This document shows positions 1-9,804 of a stretch of DNA of 64,000 nt, piece after piece (the first letter of the stretch is position 1; each line of letters opens with the position of its first letter). The notes under the pieces were generated by a model. The model was not told where the DNA came from and ran no database searches. It saw only the letters and a list, made by a program, of their open reading frames with translations. Position numbers and translations under genes: made by a program. This stretch comes from Massilia sp. HP4. GTDB lineage: Bacteria > Pseudomonadota > Gammaproteobacteria > Burkholderiales > Burkholderiaceae_D. The DNA lies in assembly GCF_005222695.1 (NCBI RefSeq), contig NZ_STGG01000023.1, positions 79,235 to 143,234 of the forward strand. Direction: 5' to 3'.

Positions 1-2
1 CC

Positions 3-1790
3 CGCCGCACCTTCTTCAATCTGCTGTTCCTGCTGATCCTGATCGTGATCGTCGCGATGTTCTTCGGCGGCGGCGTCAAGCCACTGTCCGAAAAAACGGC
101 GCTGGTGGTCGAGGTCAGGGGCGACCTGGTCGAGCAGTACGAGACCACCTTGCGCGACACGGTGCTCGACAACGTCGGCGGCGACAGCAAGCGCACCGTG
201 CGCCTGCGCGACGTGATCCAGGTGCTCGACAATGCCGCGCGCGACCCCAACATCACGAGCGTGGTGCTGCTGCTCGACGAGATGAACGGCGGCGGCATGG
301 CCATGCTGCGCGAGTTCGGCGCCGCGGTCGAGCGCGTCAAGAAGGCCGGCAAGACGGTGGTGGCCTGGAGCGGCCAGTACGACCAGAAGCGCTACCTGGT
401 GGCCTCGCATGCCAACGAGGTGTATGTGCACCCGATGGGCATGGTGCTCATCGAAGGCTTCGGCGGACGCCGCAACTACTACCGCGACGCGCTTGACAAG
501 GTCGGCGTGACGGTCAACCTGGTCAAGGTCGGCACCTATAAGAGCGCGGCCGAACCGTATATCGCCAATGGCCCATCGGACGCCGCGCGCGAAGCCGACG
601 CCTACCTGTATAACGCGATGTGGGCCGGCTACACCGGCCTGGTCGAAAAGAACCGCAAGCTGGCCGACGGCACGCTGGGCAGCTTGATCGACAGCCTGCC
701 CGAGCGCATGGAAGCGGCCGGCGGCAGCGCCGCCAGGGTCGCGCTGCAGGCCAGGCTGGTCGACGGCCTCAAGACCCGCGACGAGCTGCGCGCCCTGATG
801 ATCAAGCGCGGCGTGTACGAAGAAGACATCAAGTCGTTCCGCCAGGTCGGCTTCCATGAATACCTGGCGCGCCACCCGCAAAAGCAGTTCGGCGACGCGG
901 TCGGCGTGATCGTGGCATCCGGCACCATCACCGATGGCGCGGGCGGTCCGGGCAATATCGGCGGGCGCAGCACGGCCAACCTGATCCGCCAGGCGCGCGA
1001 GGACGACGCGATCAAGGCCCTGGTGCTGCGCGTCGATTCGCCCGGCGGCAGCGCCTATGGCTCCGAACTGATCCGGCGCGAGCTCGAACTGACCCGCGCC
1101 GCCGGCAAGCCGGTGGTGGTGTCGATGGGCAGCGTCGCGGCCTCGGGCGGCTACTGGATCTCGATGGCGTCCGACGAAGTCATCGCCGACCCGGCCACCA
1201 TCACCGGCTCGATCGGCGTGTTCGCGCTGCTGCCGACTGCCGACAAGGTGGCCGACAAGCTGGGCGTGCGCACCGAGGGCGTGACCACCACCTGGCTGGC
1301 CGACGCCTACAATCCACTGCGTCCGCTCGACCCGCGCTTCGAGAAGCTGGTCCAGCAGAGCATCAACAATGTGTATGCCGACTTCACCAGCAAGGCAGCG
1401 GCGGCGCGCAAGACCACGCAAGCGAAGATCGACGAAGTGGGGCAGGGCCGGGTCTGGACCGGCGCCCAGGCCAAGGAGCGCGGCCTGGTCGATCGCCTGG
1501 GCAGCTATAACGATGCGCTGGCCTCGGCCGCCGGCCGCGCCAAGCTGGCCAAGGAATACCGCGTGGTCTATGTCGAGCGCCCGATCACGCGCGTCGAGCG
1601 CTTCCTGCAGATGGCGGGCGCCTCGGCGGCGCAGGCGATGACGATCCAGGTCAAGCTGGGCCTGGTCGAACAGGCGATCCCGGCCGGCCCGGTCGGCCAG
1701 GTGGCAGAGGATATGGCCTTCCTGTCCGAACTGACGGCCGAGCGCAAGCCGTTCGCCGCCGTTGCCCATTGCTTCTGCGGTAACTGGTGA
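3..1790 (+). CDS. sppA: Signal peptide peptidase SppA, 67K type (5' end outside window)
   Basis: Membrane-anchored serine protease that degrades cleaved signal peptides. The frame is open to the left edge; the first visible residues (RRTFFNLLFLLILIVIVAM) are the N-terminal membrane anchor, so only a short piece is missing. Two tandem SppA repeats are present. The Ser/Lys dyad is visible: Lys in GTYKSAAEPY (codon at 540) in the N-terminal half and Ser in SVAASGGYW (codon at 1143) in the C-terminal half, as in E. coli SppA. The internal GTG at 45 is not the true start because it cuts into the membrane segment. A strong hairpin terminator follows, so it is not co-transcribed with the efflux operon. 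Confidence 0.95.
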   Translation, partial: RRTFFNLLFLLILIVIVAMFFGGGVKPLSEKTALVVEVRGDLVEQYETTLRDTVLDNVGGDSKRTVRLRDVIQVLDNAARDPNITSVVLLLDEMNGGGMAMLREFGAAVERVKKAGKTVVAWSGQYDQKRYLVASHANEVYVHPMGMVLIEGFGGRRNYYRDALDKVGVTVNLVKVGTYKSAAEPYIANGPSDAAREADAYLYNAMWAGYTGLVEKNRKLADGTLGSLIDSLPERMEAAGGSAARVALQARLVDGLKTRDELRALMIKRGVYEEDIKSFRQVGFHEYLARHPQKQFGDAVGVIVASGTITDGAGGPGNIGGRSTANLIRQAREDDAIKALVLRVDSPGGSAYGSELIRRELELTRAAGKPVVVSMGSVAASGGYWISMASDEVIADPATITGSIGVFALLPTADKVADKLGVRTEGVTTTWLADAYNPLRPLDPRFEKLVQQSINNVYADFTSKAAAARKTTQAKIDEVGQGRVWTGAQAKERGLVDRLGSYNDALASAAGRAKLAKEYRVVYVERPITRVERFLQMAGASAAQAMTIQVKLGLVEQAIPAGPVGQVAEDMAFLSELTAERKPFAAVAHCFCGNW

Positions 1791-1833
1791 TGGAATATGT
1801 AAGCAGTTTGTAACTGATTAATACAAGCTTGGA

Positions 1834-1869
1834 CGGGCGCGGCAGCGATTGCCGCGCCCGTTTTTTGTT
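1834..1869 (+). terminator. Rho-independent terminator of sppA
   Basis: A perfect 11-bp stem (1834-1844 with 1850-1860, GC-rich), 5-base loop, then TTTTTTG. It lies 44 bases after the sppA stop. Confidence 0.92.
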
Positions 1870-2040
1870 TACTGCCCCTAAATAGCGGCGATCTGTGTAA
1901 ATCGGCGTTAAGGCGGGCTTTCGAGGGCGATTTCAGCGGAACACCAATGTACGTTACGAAACATATCCCTTGAAACGCCCATGCTAAAGTCAATGTGAGC
2001 CGTATTGTGGAATTAGCATTTATATCGAACAAGGAAAAGC

Positions 2041-3405
2041 ATGGACCAGCATTCCCCGACCCAACCGACCACCGGCCGACCAGTGCGCACCCGGCGCACG
2101 CGCATCATCGGCGGCGCGATCGCCGTGCTGTCGATGGTGGCGCTGGGCTACCTGGCCTGGTCGCTCACGCACCAGCCGGCGGGCGGGCCTGGCGGGCCGG
2201 GGATGGCGGCGGGCGGCCCTGGTGGCGGCCCGGGCGGGGGGCGTGGTCCCGGCGGTCCGGGCGGTCGGGGCGGCCCGGCCACCACGGTGGGCGTCGCCAC
2301 CGCGGCGCAGGCCGATATCCCTGTCAACCTGGAAGCGCTGGGCACCGTGGCCGCCGCGGCCACCGCGACCGTGCGTCCCCAGGTGTCGGGCGTGATCCAG
2401 AAAATCCACTTCACCGAAGGCCAGATGGTCAAAGCCGGGCAGGTGCTGGCGACGATCGATCCGCGGCCATTCGAGATGGCGCTGCTGCAGGCGCGCGGCC
2501 AGCGCCAGCGCGATGAAGCCCAGCTCGAGAGCGCGCGCCTGATCCTGTCGCGCTACCGCACCCTGCTCGAACAGGACTCGATCGCGCGCCAGGAAGTCGA
2601 TACCCAGGCCGCGCTGGTCAAGCAGCTCGAAGGCACGGTGTTGACCAACAAGGCGAGCGAGGGCACGGCCCAGCTGAACCTCGATTACGCGACGGTGCGC
2701 GCGCCGATCGGCGGGCGCGTCGGCCTGCGCACGGTGGACGTCGGCAACCTGGTCGGCAGCGGCGACGCGGCCGGCATCGCCGTCATCACCCAGCTATCGC
2801 CGATCGACGTCGAATTCGCCGTGCCGCAAGACCACCTGCCGGCGCTGCAGCGCCGCATTGCGCAAGCCAGCAAACTGCCGGCCATCGCGCTCGATCGCAC
2901 GCGCACCGAGACACTGGCGAGCGGCAGCTTCATCGCGCTCGACAACCAGGTCGACACGCAAACCGGCACCGTGCGCGCCAAGGCCCGCTTCGCCAATACC
3001 GACAACCAGCTGTTCCCGAGCCAGTTCGTCAACCTGCGCCTGACCGTCAATACCTTGCAGGATGCGGTCGTGGTGCCGGTGACGGCGCTGCGCCATGGCG
3101 CCAATGGCGACTTCGTCTACGTGCTCAATGCGCAAGAGCGTACCGTGGCGCTGCGCACCGTCAAGCGTGGGCAGGCGACGGTCGACAAGGTGCAGATCGT
3201 GAGCGGCCTGAAGGTGGGCGAGCAGGTGATCACCGAAGGCGCCGACCGCCTGCGCGATGGCGCGAGCGTCGTGTTGCCGAACGATCGACCGGCCGGCGCC
3301 GTCGCGCGTGGCCAGGGGCAGGGCGCTCGCCAGGGACAAGGGCAGGGCGCTCGCCAGGGACAAGGGCAGGGCGCCGGCCGTCCGGCCCAGGGAGCGCAGC
3401 AATGA
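2041..3405 (+). CDS. mdtA: RND efflux periplasmic adaptor, MdtA-like
   Basis: Membrane-fusion subunit joining the inner-membrane RND permeases to the outer-membrane channel. An N-terminal membrane segment (about residues 22-42) is followed by a very Gly/Pro-rich linker (about 45-78), then the lipoyl/barrel-sandwich half (VRPQVSGVIQKIHFTEGQ), an alpha-hairpin rich in Gln/Glu, the second lipoyl half and the beta-barrel. At 454 aa it is somewhat longer than E. coli MdtA (about 415 aa) because of the Gly-rich linker and a C-terminal GQGQGARQ repeat. ATG 2041 is chosen because an AAGGAAAAGC ribosome site precedes it; an upstream in-frame start at 1995 lacks one. First gene of a four-gene operon. 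Confidence 0.92.
   Translation: MDQHSPTQPTTGRPVRTRRTRIIGGAIAVLSMVALGYLAWSLTHQPAGGPGGPGMAAGGPGGGPGGGRGPGGPGGRGGPATTVGVATAAQADIPVNLEALGTVAAAATATVRPQVSGVIQKIHFTEGQMVKAGQVLATIDPRPFEMALLQARGQRQRDEAQLESARLILSRYRTLLEQDSIARQEVDTQAALVKQLEGTVLTNKASEGTAQLNLDYATVRAPIGGRVGLRTVDVGNLVGSGDAAGIAVITQLSPIDVEFAVPQDHLPALQRRIAQASKLPAIALDRTRTETLASGSFIALDNQVDTQTGTVRAKARFANTDNQLFPSQFVNLRLTVNTLQDAVVVPVTALRHGANGDFVYVLNAQERTVALRTVKRGQATVDKVQIVSGLKVGEQVITEGADRLRDGASVVLPNDRPAGAVARGQGQGARQGQGQGARQGQGQGAGRPAQGAQQ
3310..3375 (+). repeat. 24-bp in-frame tandem repeat in the adaptor C-terminus
   Basis: Two full and one partial copy of a 24-bp unit encode GQGQGARQ repeats near the end of the adaptor. The last two units are nearly identical at DNA level, so copy number may change by slippage without shifting the frame. 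Confidence 0.85.
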
Positions 3406-3442
3406 TGTTGCGGTACCGCGATGATCGCGCGGGGAGCATCCG

Positions 3443-6400
3443 ATGAGTCCATCCACTCCCTTCATCAACCGCCCGGTCGCCACCGCCCTCCTGATGCTGG
3501 CGATCGTGCTCTCGGGCCTGGTCGGCTACCGCTTCCTGCCCCTGTCGGCGCTGCCGCAGGTCGACTTCCCGACCATCCAGGTGCAGACGCTGTACCCCGG
3601 CGCCAGCCCGGAAGTGATGGCGCGCACCGTCACCGCGCCGCTGGAGCGCCAGTTCGGCCAGATGGCCGGCCTGACCCGCATGAGTTCCACCAGCGCCGCC
3701 GGCGTTTCGATCGTGACCCTGCAGTTCGCGCTGGGCGAGACGCTCGACGTGGCCGAGCAGGAAGTGCAGGCCGCGATCAATGCCGGCGGCTCGCTGCTGC
3801 CGACCGACCTGCCGGCGCCGCCGGTCTATGCCAAGGTCAACCCGGCCGACGCGCCGGTGCTGACCCTGGCGATCACGTCCGACACGCTGCCGCTGACCGA
3901 GGTGCAGAACCTGGTCAACACCCGCCTGGCGCTCAAGATCAGCCAGGTCTCGGGCGTGGGCCAGGTCTCGCTGTCGGGCGGCCAGCGCCCGGCGGTGCGG
4001 ATCCAGGCCGATACCGAGGCGCTCGCGTCCTACGGCCTCGGGCTGGACACGCTGCGCACCGCGATCAGCGCCGCCAATGCCAACAGCGCCAAGGGCAGCT
4101 TCGACGGCCCGACCCGCTCGTATGCGATCAATGCCAACGACCAGCTGGTCACCGTCCCCGACTACGAAAGCCTGATCGTCGCCTACCGCAACGGCGCCCC
4201 CGTGAAACTGGACGAAGTGGCGAACGTGGTCGACAGCGCCGAGAACGTGCGCCTGGGCGCCTGGGCCAATATGAAGCCGGCGATCATCCTCAATGTGCAG
4301 CGCCAGCCGGGCGCCAACGTGATCGCGACTGTCGACGCGATCAAGGCGCGCCTGCCCGAGTTGCAGGCCGGCCTGCCGACGGCGCTGCGCATGGACGTGC
4401 TGAGCGACCGCACCACCGGTATCCGGGCCTCGGTCAAGCATGTGCAGATCGAGCTGCTGCTGGCCGTGGTGCTGGTGGTGCTGGTGATCTTCGCCTTCTT
4501 GCACAGCCTGCGCGCGACCATCATCGCCAGCCTCGCCGTGCCGATTTCCTTGATCGGCAGCTTCGGCGTGATGTACCTGCTCGGTTACAGCCTGAACAAC
4601 CTGTCCCTGATGGCGCTGACGATCGCCACCGGCTTCGTGGTCGACGATGCGATCGTCATGATCGAGAACATCGCGCGCTATATCGAAAAAGGTGAGAAGC
4701 CGATGGCGGCCGCGATCAAGGGCGCGACCCAGATCGGCTTCACCATCATCTCGCTGACCGTGTCGCTGATCGCGGTGCTGATCCCGCTGCTGTTCATGGG
4801 CGACGTGGTCGGCCGCCTGTTCCGCGAATTCGCGGTGACCCTGGCGATCACGATCCTGATCTCGGGCGTCGTGTCGCTGACGCTGGTGCCGATGATGGCG
4901 GCGCGCTGGCTGCGTAGCCATGAACAAGAAAAGCCGAGCAAATTCGCCGTCAGGTTCCAGGCCTTCTTCGATCGCGTGATCGAGCGCTACGACGTGATGC
5001 TGGGGTGGGTATTGAAACGCCAGGGCCTGACCCTGCTGGTGGCGCTCGGCACCCTGGTGCTGACCGCGCTGCTGTGGATGATCATCCCCAAGGGCCTGTT
5101 CCCGACCCAGGACACCGGCCAGTTGCAGGCCAGGGTGCAGGCGCGCCAGTCGATCTCGTACGCCGACATGGCCAAGCTGCAGCAAGAGGCGGCGCGCCAG
5201 ATCATGGCCGATCCCGAGGTCGCCACGGTGGCATCGTATGTCGGCGTCGATGCGGCCAACAACACCATGCTGCATACCGGGACCATGCTGATCAACCTGA
5301 AGGCCGACCGCGGCGACGCGCTTGAAACCATGCAGCGCCTGCGCCAGCGCGTGGCCAATGTGCCGGGCCTGCAGCTGTTCCTGCAACCGACGCAAGACCT
5401 GACCATCGACGCCGAGAGCGGCCCGACCCAGTACCGGCTGTCGATCGAAGGCGCCGACGAGGACACGGTCAACGAGTGGGCCCGCAAGCTCACCCAGAAA
5501 ATCGGCAGCCTGCCCGAGCTGCGCACCGCCGTCACCGACGCCGGCGCGACGGGCGCCGCCGCCTTCATCGACATCGACCGCGACACCGCTTCGCGGCTGT
5601 CGATCACGGCCGCCTCGATCGACGACGCGCTGTACAGCGCCTTCGGCCAGCGCATCGTGTCGACCATCTTCACCGAAACCAACCAGTACCGCGTGATCCT
5701 GGAAGCGCAGCAGGACGAGGCGATGTCGATCGCCGCCCTGGGCCGCCTGCAGCTGCGCACCGGTTCCGGCCAGCCGACGCCGCTGTCGGCGATCGCCACC
5801 ATCAGCGAGCGCCAGGCGCCGCTGCAGGTGATCCACGTGGCCCAGTACCCGGCGGCGACGGTCGGCTTCGACACGGCATCCGGCGCCTCTCTGGGGCAGG
5901 CGGTGAGCGCGATCCGCGCCGCGGCCGAGGAGATCGGCATGCCGGCCTCGGTCAGCATGACCTTCCTCGGCGCTTCCGGCGCCTACGAGGCTTCGCTGTC
6001 GAACCAGCTGTGGCTGATCCTGGCCGCGGTCGTCTGCGTCTACATCGTGCTGGGCGTGCTGTATGAGAGCTATATCCACCCGCTGACGATCCTGTCGACC
6101 CTGCCATCGGCCGGCGTCGGCGCGCTGCTGGCGCTGTGGGTCAGCGGCCAGGGCCTGGGCGTGATCGGCATCATCGGCATCATCCTCCTGATCGGCATCG
6201 TCAAGAAGAACGCGATCATGATGATCGACTTCGCGATCGAGGCCGAGCGCGAGGAAGGCAAATCTCCGCTGGTGGCGATCCGCCAGGCTGCCTTGCTGCG
6301 CTTCCGCCCGATCCTGATGACGACCCTGGCGGCGCTGTTCGCGGCGGTCCCGCTGATGCTGGGCACGGGCGAGGGCGCCGAGCTGCGCCGGCCGCTGGGC

Positions 6401-6538
6401 CTGGCCATCTTCGGCGGCCTGATCCTGAGCCAGCTGCTCACCTTGTTCACGACCCCGGTGATCTACCTGGCCTTCGACCGCACCGCGCGCCGCTGGACGG
6501 GTAAAGCACCGCACAAGACCGAAGGGGCGGGCGCATGA
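3443..6538 (+). CDS. mdtB: RND multidrug efflux permease, MdtB-like
   Basis: Inner-membrane proton/drug antiporter (1031 aa, normal for the family). It has the RND layout of 12 membrane helices and two large periplasmic loops. The TM4 proton-relay pair is seen in GFVVDDAIVMIENI (about nt 4636-4677), and the TM10 lysine in GIVKKNAIMMIDF. FINRPVATALLMLAIVL at the N-terminus is typical of the MdtB/MdtC subfamily. It starts 37 bases after the adaptor with a GGGGAG ribosome site and overlaps the next permease by ATGA. With two unlike permeases in one operon the pump is probably a heteromeric MdtABC/MuxABC type; substrates cannot be read from sequence. Confidence 0.93.
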   Translation: MSPSTPFINRPVATALLMLAIVLSGLVGYRFLPLSALPQVDFPTIQVQTLYPGASPEVMARTVTAPLERQFGQMAGLTRMSSTSAAGVSIVTLQFALGETLDVAEQEVQAAINAGGSLLPTDLPAPPVYAKVNPADAPVLTLAITSDTLPLTEVQNLVNTRLALKISQVSGVGQVSLSGGQRPAVRIQADTEALASYGLGLDTLRTAISAANANSAKGSFDGPTRSYAINANDQLVTVPDYESLIVAYRNGAPVKLDEVANVVDSAENVRLGAWANMKPAIILNVQRQPGANVIATVDAIKARLPELQAGLPTALRMDVLSDRTTGIRASVKHVQIELLLAVVLVVLVIFAFLHSLRATIIASLAVPISLIGSFGVMYLLGYSLNNLSLMALTIATGFVVDDAIVMIENIARYIEKGEKPMAAAIKGATQIGFTIISLTVSLIAVLIPLLFMGDVVGRLFREFAVTLAITILISGVVSLTLVPMMAARWLRSHEQEKPSKFAVRFQAFFDRVIERYDVMLGWVLKRQGLTLLVALGTLVLTALLWMIIPKGLFPTQDTGQLQARVQARQSISYADMAKLQQEAARQIMADPEVATVASYVGVDAANNTMLHTGTMLINLKADRGDALETMQRLRQRVANVPGLQLFLQPTQDLTIDAESGPTQYRLSIEGADEDTVNEWARKLTQKIGSLPELRTAVTDAGATGAAAFIDIDRDTASRLSITAASIDDALYSAFGQRIVSTIFTETNQYRVILEAQQDEAMSIAALGRLQLRTGSGQPTPLSAIATISERQAPLQVIHVAQYPAATVGFDTASGASLGQAVSAIRAAAEEIGMPASVSMTFLGASGAYEASLSNQLWLILAAVVCVYIVLGVLYESYIHPLTILSTLPSAGVGALLALWVSGQGLGVIGIIGIILLIGIVKKNAIMMIDFAIEAEREEGKSPLVAIRQAALLRFRPILMTTLAALFAAVPLMLGTGEGAELRRPLGLAIFGGLILSQLLTLFTTPVIYLAFDRTARRWTGKAPHKTEGAGA

Positions 6539-9500
6539 ATTTGTCGCGCCCCTTCGTCGAGCGCCCGATCGCCACGGTCCTGCTGACCCTGGGCCTGGCG
6601 CTGGCCGGCATCGCCGCCTATTTCGTGCTGCCGGTGGCGCCGCTGCCCCAGGTCGACTATCCGACGGTGTCGGTGTCGGCCTCGCTGCCGGGCGCCAGCC
6701 CGGAAACCATGGCCTCGAGCGTGGCCACGCCGCTCGAGCGGCGCCTGGGCGTGATCGCCGGCGTGAACGAGATGACCTCGAGCAGCAGCACCGGCTCGAC
6801 CCGCATCAACCTGCAATTCGAACTGAACCGCCAGATCGACGCCGCCGCGCGCGAGGTGCAGGCGGCGATCAATGCCTCGCGCGCCGACCTGCCGGCGACC
6901 TTGCGCAGCAACCCGACCTATCGCAAGGCCAACCCGTCGGACGCGCCGGTGATCATCCTGGCGCTGACGTCGAAAACGAAATCGCCGGCCCAGATCTATG
7001 AATCGGTGTCGAACCTGGTGCAGCAGCGCCTGGCCCAGGTCAAGGGCGTGGGCGAGGTGGAAATCGGCGGCGGCTCGCTGCCCGCGGTGCGGGTCGAGCT
7101 GGTGCCGTATTCGCTGAACCGCTACGGCGTCTCGGCCGAGGACGTGCGCGCCGCGATCCAGGCCAGCAATCCGAACCGCCCCAAGGGCGAGATCGACGGC
7201 AATGGCAACCGCCTGCAGATCTATTCGCAGCCGGCCGGCGGCGATGGCCGCAGCGCCAGCGACTATAAAGACCTGGTGGTGGCATGGCGCGATGGCGCCG
7301 CCGTGCGCCTGTCGGACGTGGCGAACGTGTTCGACGGCCCCGAGAACATCTATACGCTGGGCCTGTTCAACGGCCAGCCGGCGGTGATCGTGCTGGTCAC
7401 GCGCCAGCCCGAGGCGAATGTGATCGAGACCGTGGACGGCATCCGCGACCTGCTGCCGTCGTTGCAGGCCCAACTGCCGGGTGACATCAACCTGGCGGTG
7501 GCGTCGGATCGCACCAATTCGATTCGCGCCTCGCTGCACGAGATCGAGTTCACCCTGGTGCTGTCGATCGTGCTGGTGGTGGGCGTGGTCAGCGTCTTCC
7601 TGCGGTCCCTGCGCGCCACCGTGGTGCCGGCGGTGGCGACCGTGGTGTCGCTGCTGGGCACCTTCGGCGTGATGTATGCGCTCGGCTTTTCGCTCAACAA
7701 CCTGTCGCTGATGGCGCTGACGGTGGCCGCCGGCTTCGTCGTCGACGACGCCATCGTGGTGCTGGAAAACACCGCGCGCCATATCGAGAACGGCATGGAC
7801 CGCATGCAGGCCGCGCTGCTCGGTGCGCGCGAGGTGGGCTTTACCGTGCTGTCGATTTCGCTGTCGCTGGTGGCGGTGTTCATTCCGCTGCTGTTCATGG
7901 GCGGCCAGGTGGGCCGGCTGTTCCGCGAATTCGCCGTGACCCTGTCGGCGGCGGTGCTGATTTCGCTGGTGATCTCGCTGACCACGACGCCGATGATGTG
8001 CGCCTGGCTGCTGCGCAAGGAAGACCCGGACAAGAAACCCGGGCGCCTGGCGCGCTGGTCCGAGAACGGCTTTGCGCGCGTGCTGCGTGTCTACGAGCAT
8101 GCGCTCGACTGGGCGCTCGACAGCAAGCTGCTGGTGATGATCATCCTGCTGTTTACGGTGGCGCTGAACGTCTATCTGTTCTCCAGTGCACCGAAGGGTT
8201 TCTTCCCGCAGCAGGATTCGGGCCAGATGAATGGCGGCATCCGCGCCGACCAGAGCATCTCGTCGCAGGCGATGCAGCAAAAGATCTACCAGCTGGTCGA
8301 GATCATCCGCAAGGATCCGGCAGTGGACACCGTGGTGGCCTTCACCGGCGGCGGGCGCGCCGGCGGCGGCTTTATGTTCGTTAACCTGAAGCCCGTGGGC
8401 GAGCGCGACGTCGCCGCCCAGGCCGTGATCGCGCGTTTGCGCCCGCAGATGGCGAAGGTCACCGGCATCACGATCTTCTTGAATCCGGTGCAGGACTTGC
8501 GCATGGGCGGACGGTCCAGCAACTCCACCTACCAGTACACGCTCAAGAGCGACAACGCGGAAGACCTGAAACAGTGGGCCTCGCGCCTGGCCGAGGCCAT
8601 GAAGGCGCAGCCGGCGCTGGTCGACGTCGACACCGACCAGGCCGAAAATGGCGTCGAAACCTATGTCACGATCGACAAGGAGACTGCGGCGCGCATGGGC
8701 ATCAGCACGCGCGACGTGACCAACGCCCTGTACAACGCCTTCGGCCAGCGCCAGGTGGCCAATATCTACGATGAGCTGAACCAGTACCACGTGGTGATGG
8801 GCGTGGCGCAGAAGTATGCGCAGTCGCCCGAGGCCTTGAAGGACGTGTACGTGCCGGCGCGGCCGACCGGTGGATCGGGTGGCGTGGTGTCGGCCACCAC
8901 CGGCACCGCGGCCGCCAGCGGTGCGGCGGGCGCCTCGACCTCGACGACCGCCAACCTGACCGCGGCGCGCGACCCGTCCGGTGGCCAGGCCCTGGCCAGC
9001 AACGCGGCCACCATGGTGCCGCTGTCGGCGATCGCGCGTTTCGCCGAGAGCGCGACCCCGACCTCGGTCAGCCACCAGGACGGAGAATTGGCGACCACCG
9101 TCTCGTACAACCTGAACCCGGGTTTCAGCCTGACCGACGGCGAGGCGGCGGTGCGCCAGGCCGAAGCCGATATCGGCATGCCGACCAATGTGCGCGGCAG
9201 CTTCCAGGGCACGGCGGCAGCGGCGCAAGAGTCGAGCAAGGAGCAGCCGCTGCTGATCCTGGCCGCGATCGTCGTCATTTATATTGTGCTGGGCATCCTG
9301 TACGAGAGCCTGGTGCATCCGGTGACGGTGCTCTCGACCCTGCCGTCGGCCGGCGTGGGCGCGGTGCTGGCGCTGCTGCTGTTCAAGATGGAGTTCTCGA
9401 TCATCGCCCTGATCGGGGTGTTCCTGCTGATCGGCATCGTCAAGAAGAACGCGATCCTGATCATCGATTTCGCATTGGAGGCCGAGCGCGCGCGCGGGCT

Positions 9501-9804
9501 TACCGCGATGGAAGCGGTGCGCGAAGCCTGCATGCTGCGCTTCCGGCCGATCCTGATGACGACCCTGGCCGCGGCCCTGGGCGCGCTGCCGCTGGCGATC
9601 GGCTTCGGCGAAGGCTCGGAACTGCGCCGCCCGCTGGGCATCGCCATCATCGGCGGCCTGGTCGCGAGCCAGCTCCTGACCCTGCTCACCACGCCGGTGG
9701 TCTACGTCCTGCTCGACAAGCTGCGCACCCGCAAACTCGACGAACACAACCTGACCCGTCATCCTCACGAAGACGACACGGGTCCATCGCTGGCAAAACC
9801 ATGA
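6535..9804 (+). CDS. mdtC: RND multidrug efflux permease, MdtC-like, with low-complexity insert
   Basis: Second RND permease, partner of the preceding one. The TM4 motif GFVVDDAIVVLENT and the TM10 GIVKKNAILIIDFALEAE are intact. At 1089 aa it is about 60 residues longer than typical MdtC; the surplus is an Ala/Ser/Thr/Gly-rich stretch at about residues 780-825 (nt 8865-9010), inside the second periplasmic loop just before the MVPLSAIA strand. ATG 6535 overlaps the previous stop by four bases. The insert is unlikely to be a frameshift because both sides stay in frame and resume family sequence. Confidence 0.92.
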   Translation: MNLSRPFVERPIATVLLTLGLALAGIAAYFVLPVAPLPQVDYPTVSVSASLPGASPETMASSVATPLERRLGVIAGVNEMTSSSSTGSTRINLQFELNRQIDAAAREVQAAINASRADLPATLRSNPTYRKANPSDAPVIILALTSKTKSPAQIYESVSNLVQQRLAQVKGVGEVEIGGGSLPAVRVELVPYSLNRYGVSAEDVRAAIQASNPNRPKGEIDGNGNRLQIYSQPAGGDGRSASDYKDLVVAWRDGAAVRLSDVANVFDGPENIYTLGLFNGQPAVIVLVTRQPEANVIETVDGIRDLLPSLQAQLPGDINLAVASDRTNSIRASLHEIEFTLVLSIVLVVGVVSVFLRSLRATVVPAVATVVSLLGTFGVMYALGFSLNNLSLMALTVAAGFVVDDAIVVLENTARHIENGMDRMQAALLGAREVGFTVLSISLSLVAVFIPLLFMGGQVGRLFREFAVTLSAAVLISLVISLTTTPMMCAWLLRKEDPDKKPGRLARWSENGFARVLRVYEHALDWALDSKLLVMIILLFTVALNVYLFSSAPKGFFPQQDSGQMNGGIRADQSISSQAMQQKIYQLVEIIRKDPAVDTVVAFTGGGRAGGGFMFVNLKPVGERDVAAQAVIARLRPQMAKVTGITIFLNPVQDLRMGGRSSNSTYQYTLKSDNAEDLKQWASRLAEAMKAQPALVDVDTDQAENGVETYVTIDKETAARMGISTRDVTNALYNAFGQRQVANIYDELNQYHVVMGVAQKYAQSPEALKDVYVPARPTGGSGGVVSATTGTAAASGAAGASTSTTANLTAARDPSGGQALASNAATMVPLSAIARFAESATPTSVSHQDGELATTVSYNLNPGFSLTDGEAAVRQAEADIGMPTNVRGSFQGTAAAAQESSKEQPLLILAAIVVIYIVLGILYESLVHPVTVLSTLPSAGVGAVLALLLFKMEFSIIALIGVFLLIGIVKKNAILIIDFALEAERARGLTAMEAVREACMLRFRPILMTTLAAALGALPLAIGFGEGSELRRPLGIAIIGGLVASQLLTLLTTPVVYVLLDKLRTRKLDEHNLTRHPHEDDTGPSLAKP

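Noticed and set aside
3230..9768. Very long open frames on the reverse strand opposite the RND permeases
   Set aside because: They are antisense shadows caused by high GC third positions; their Arg/His/Gln-rich low-complexity translations resemble no family, and the forward frames are clear MdtA/B/C genes.
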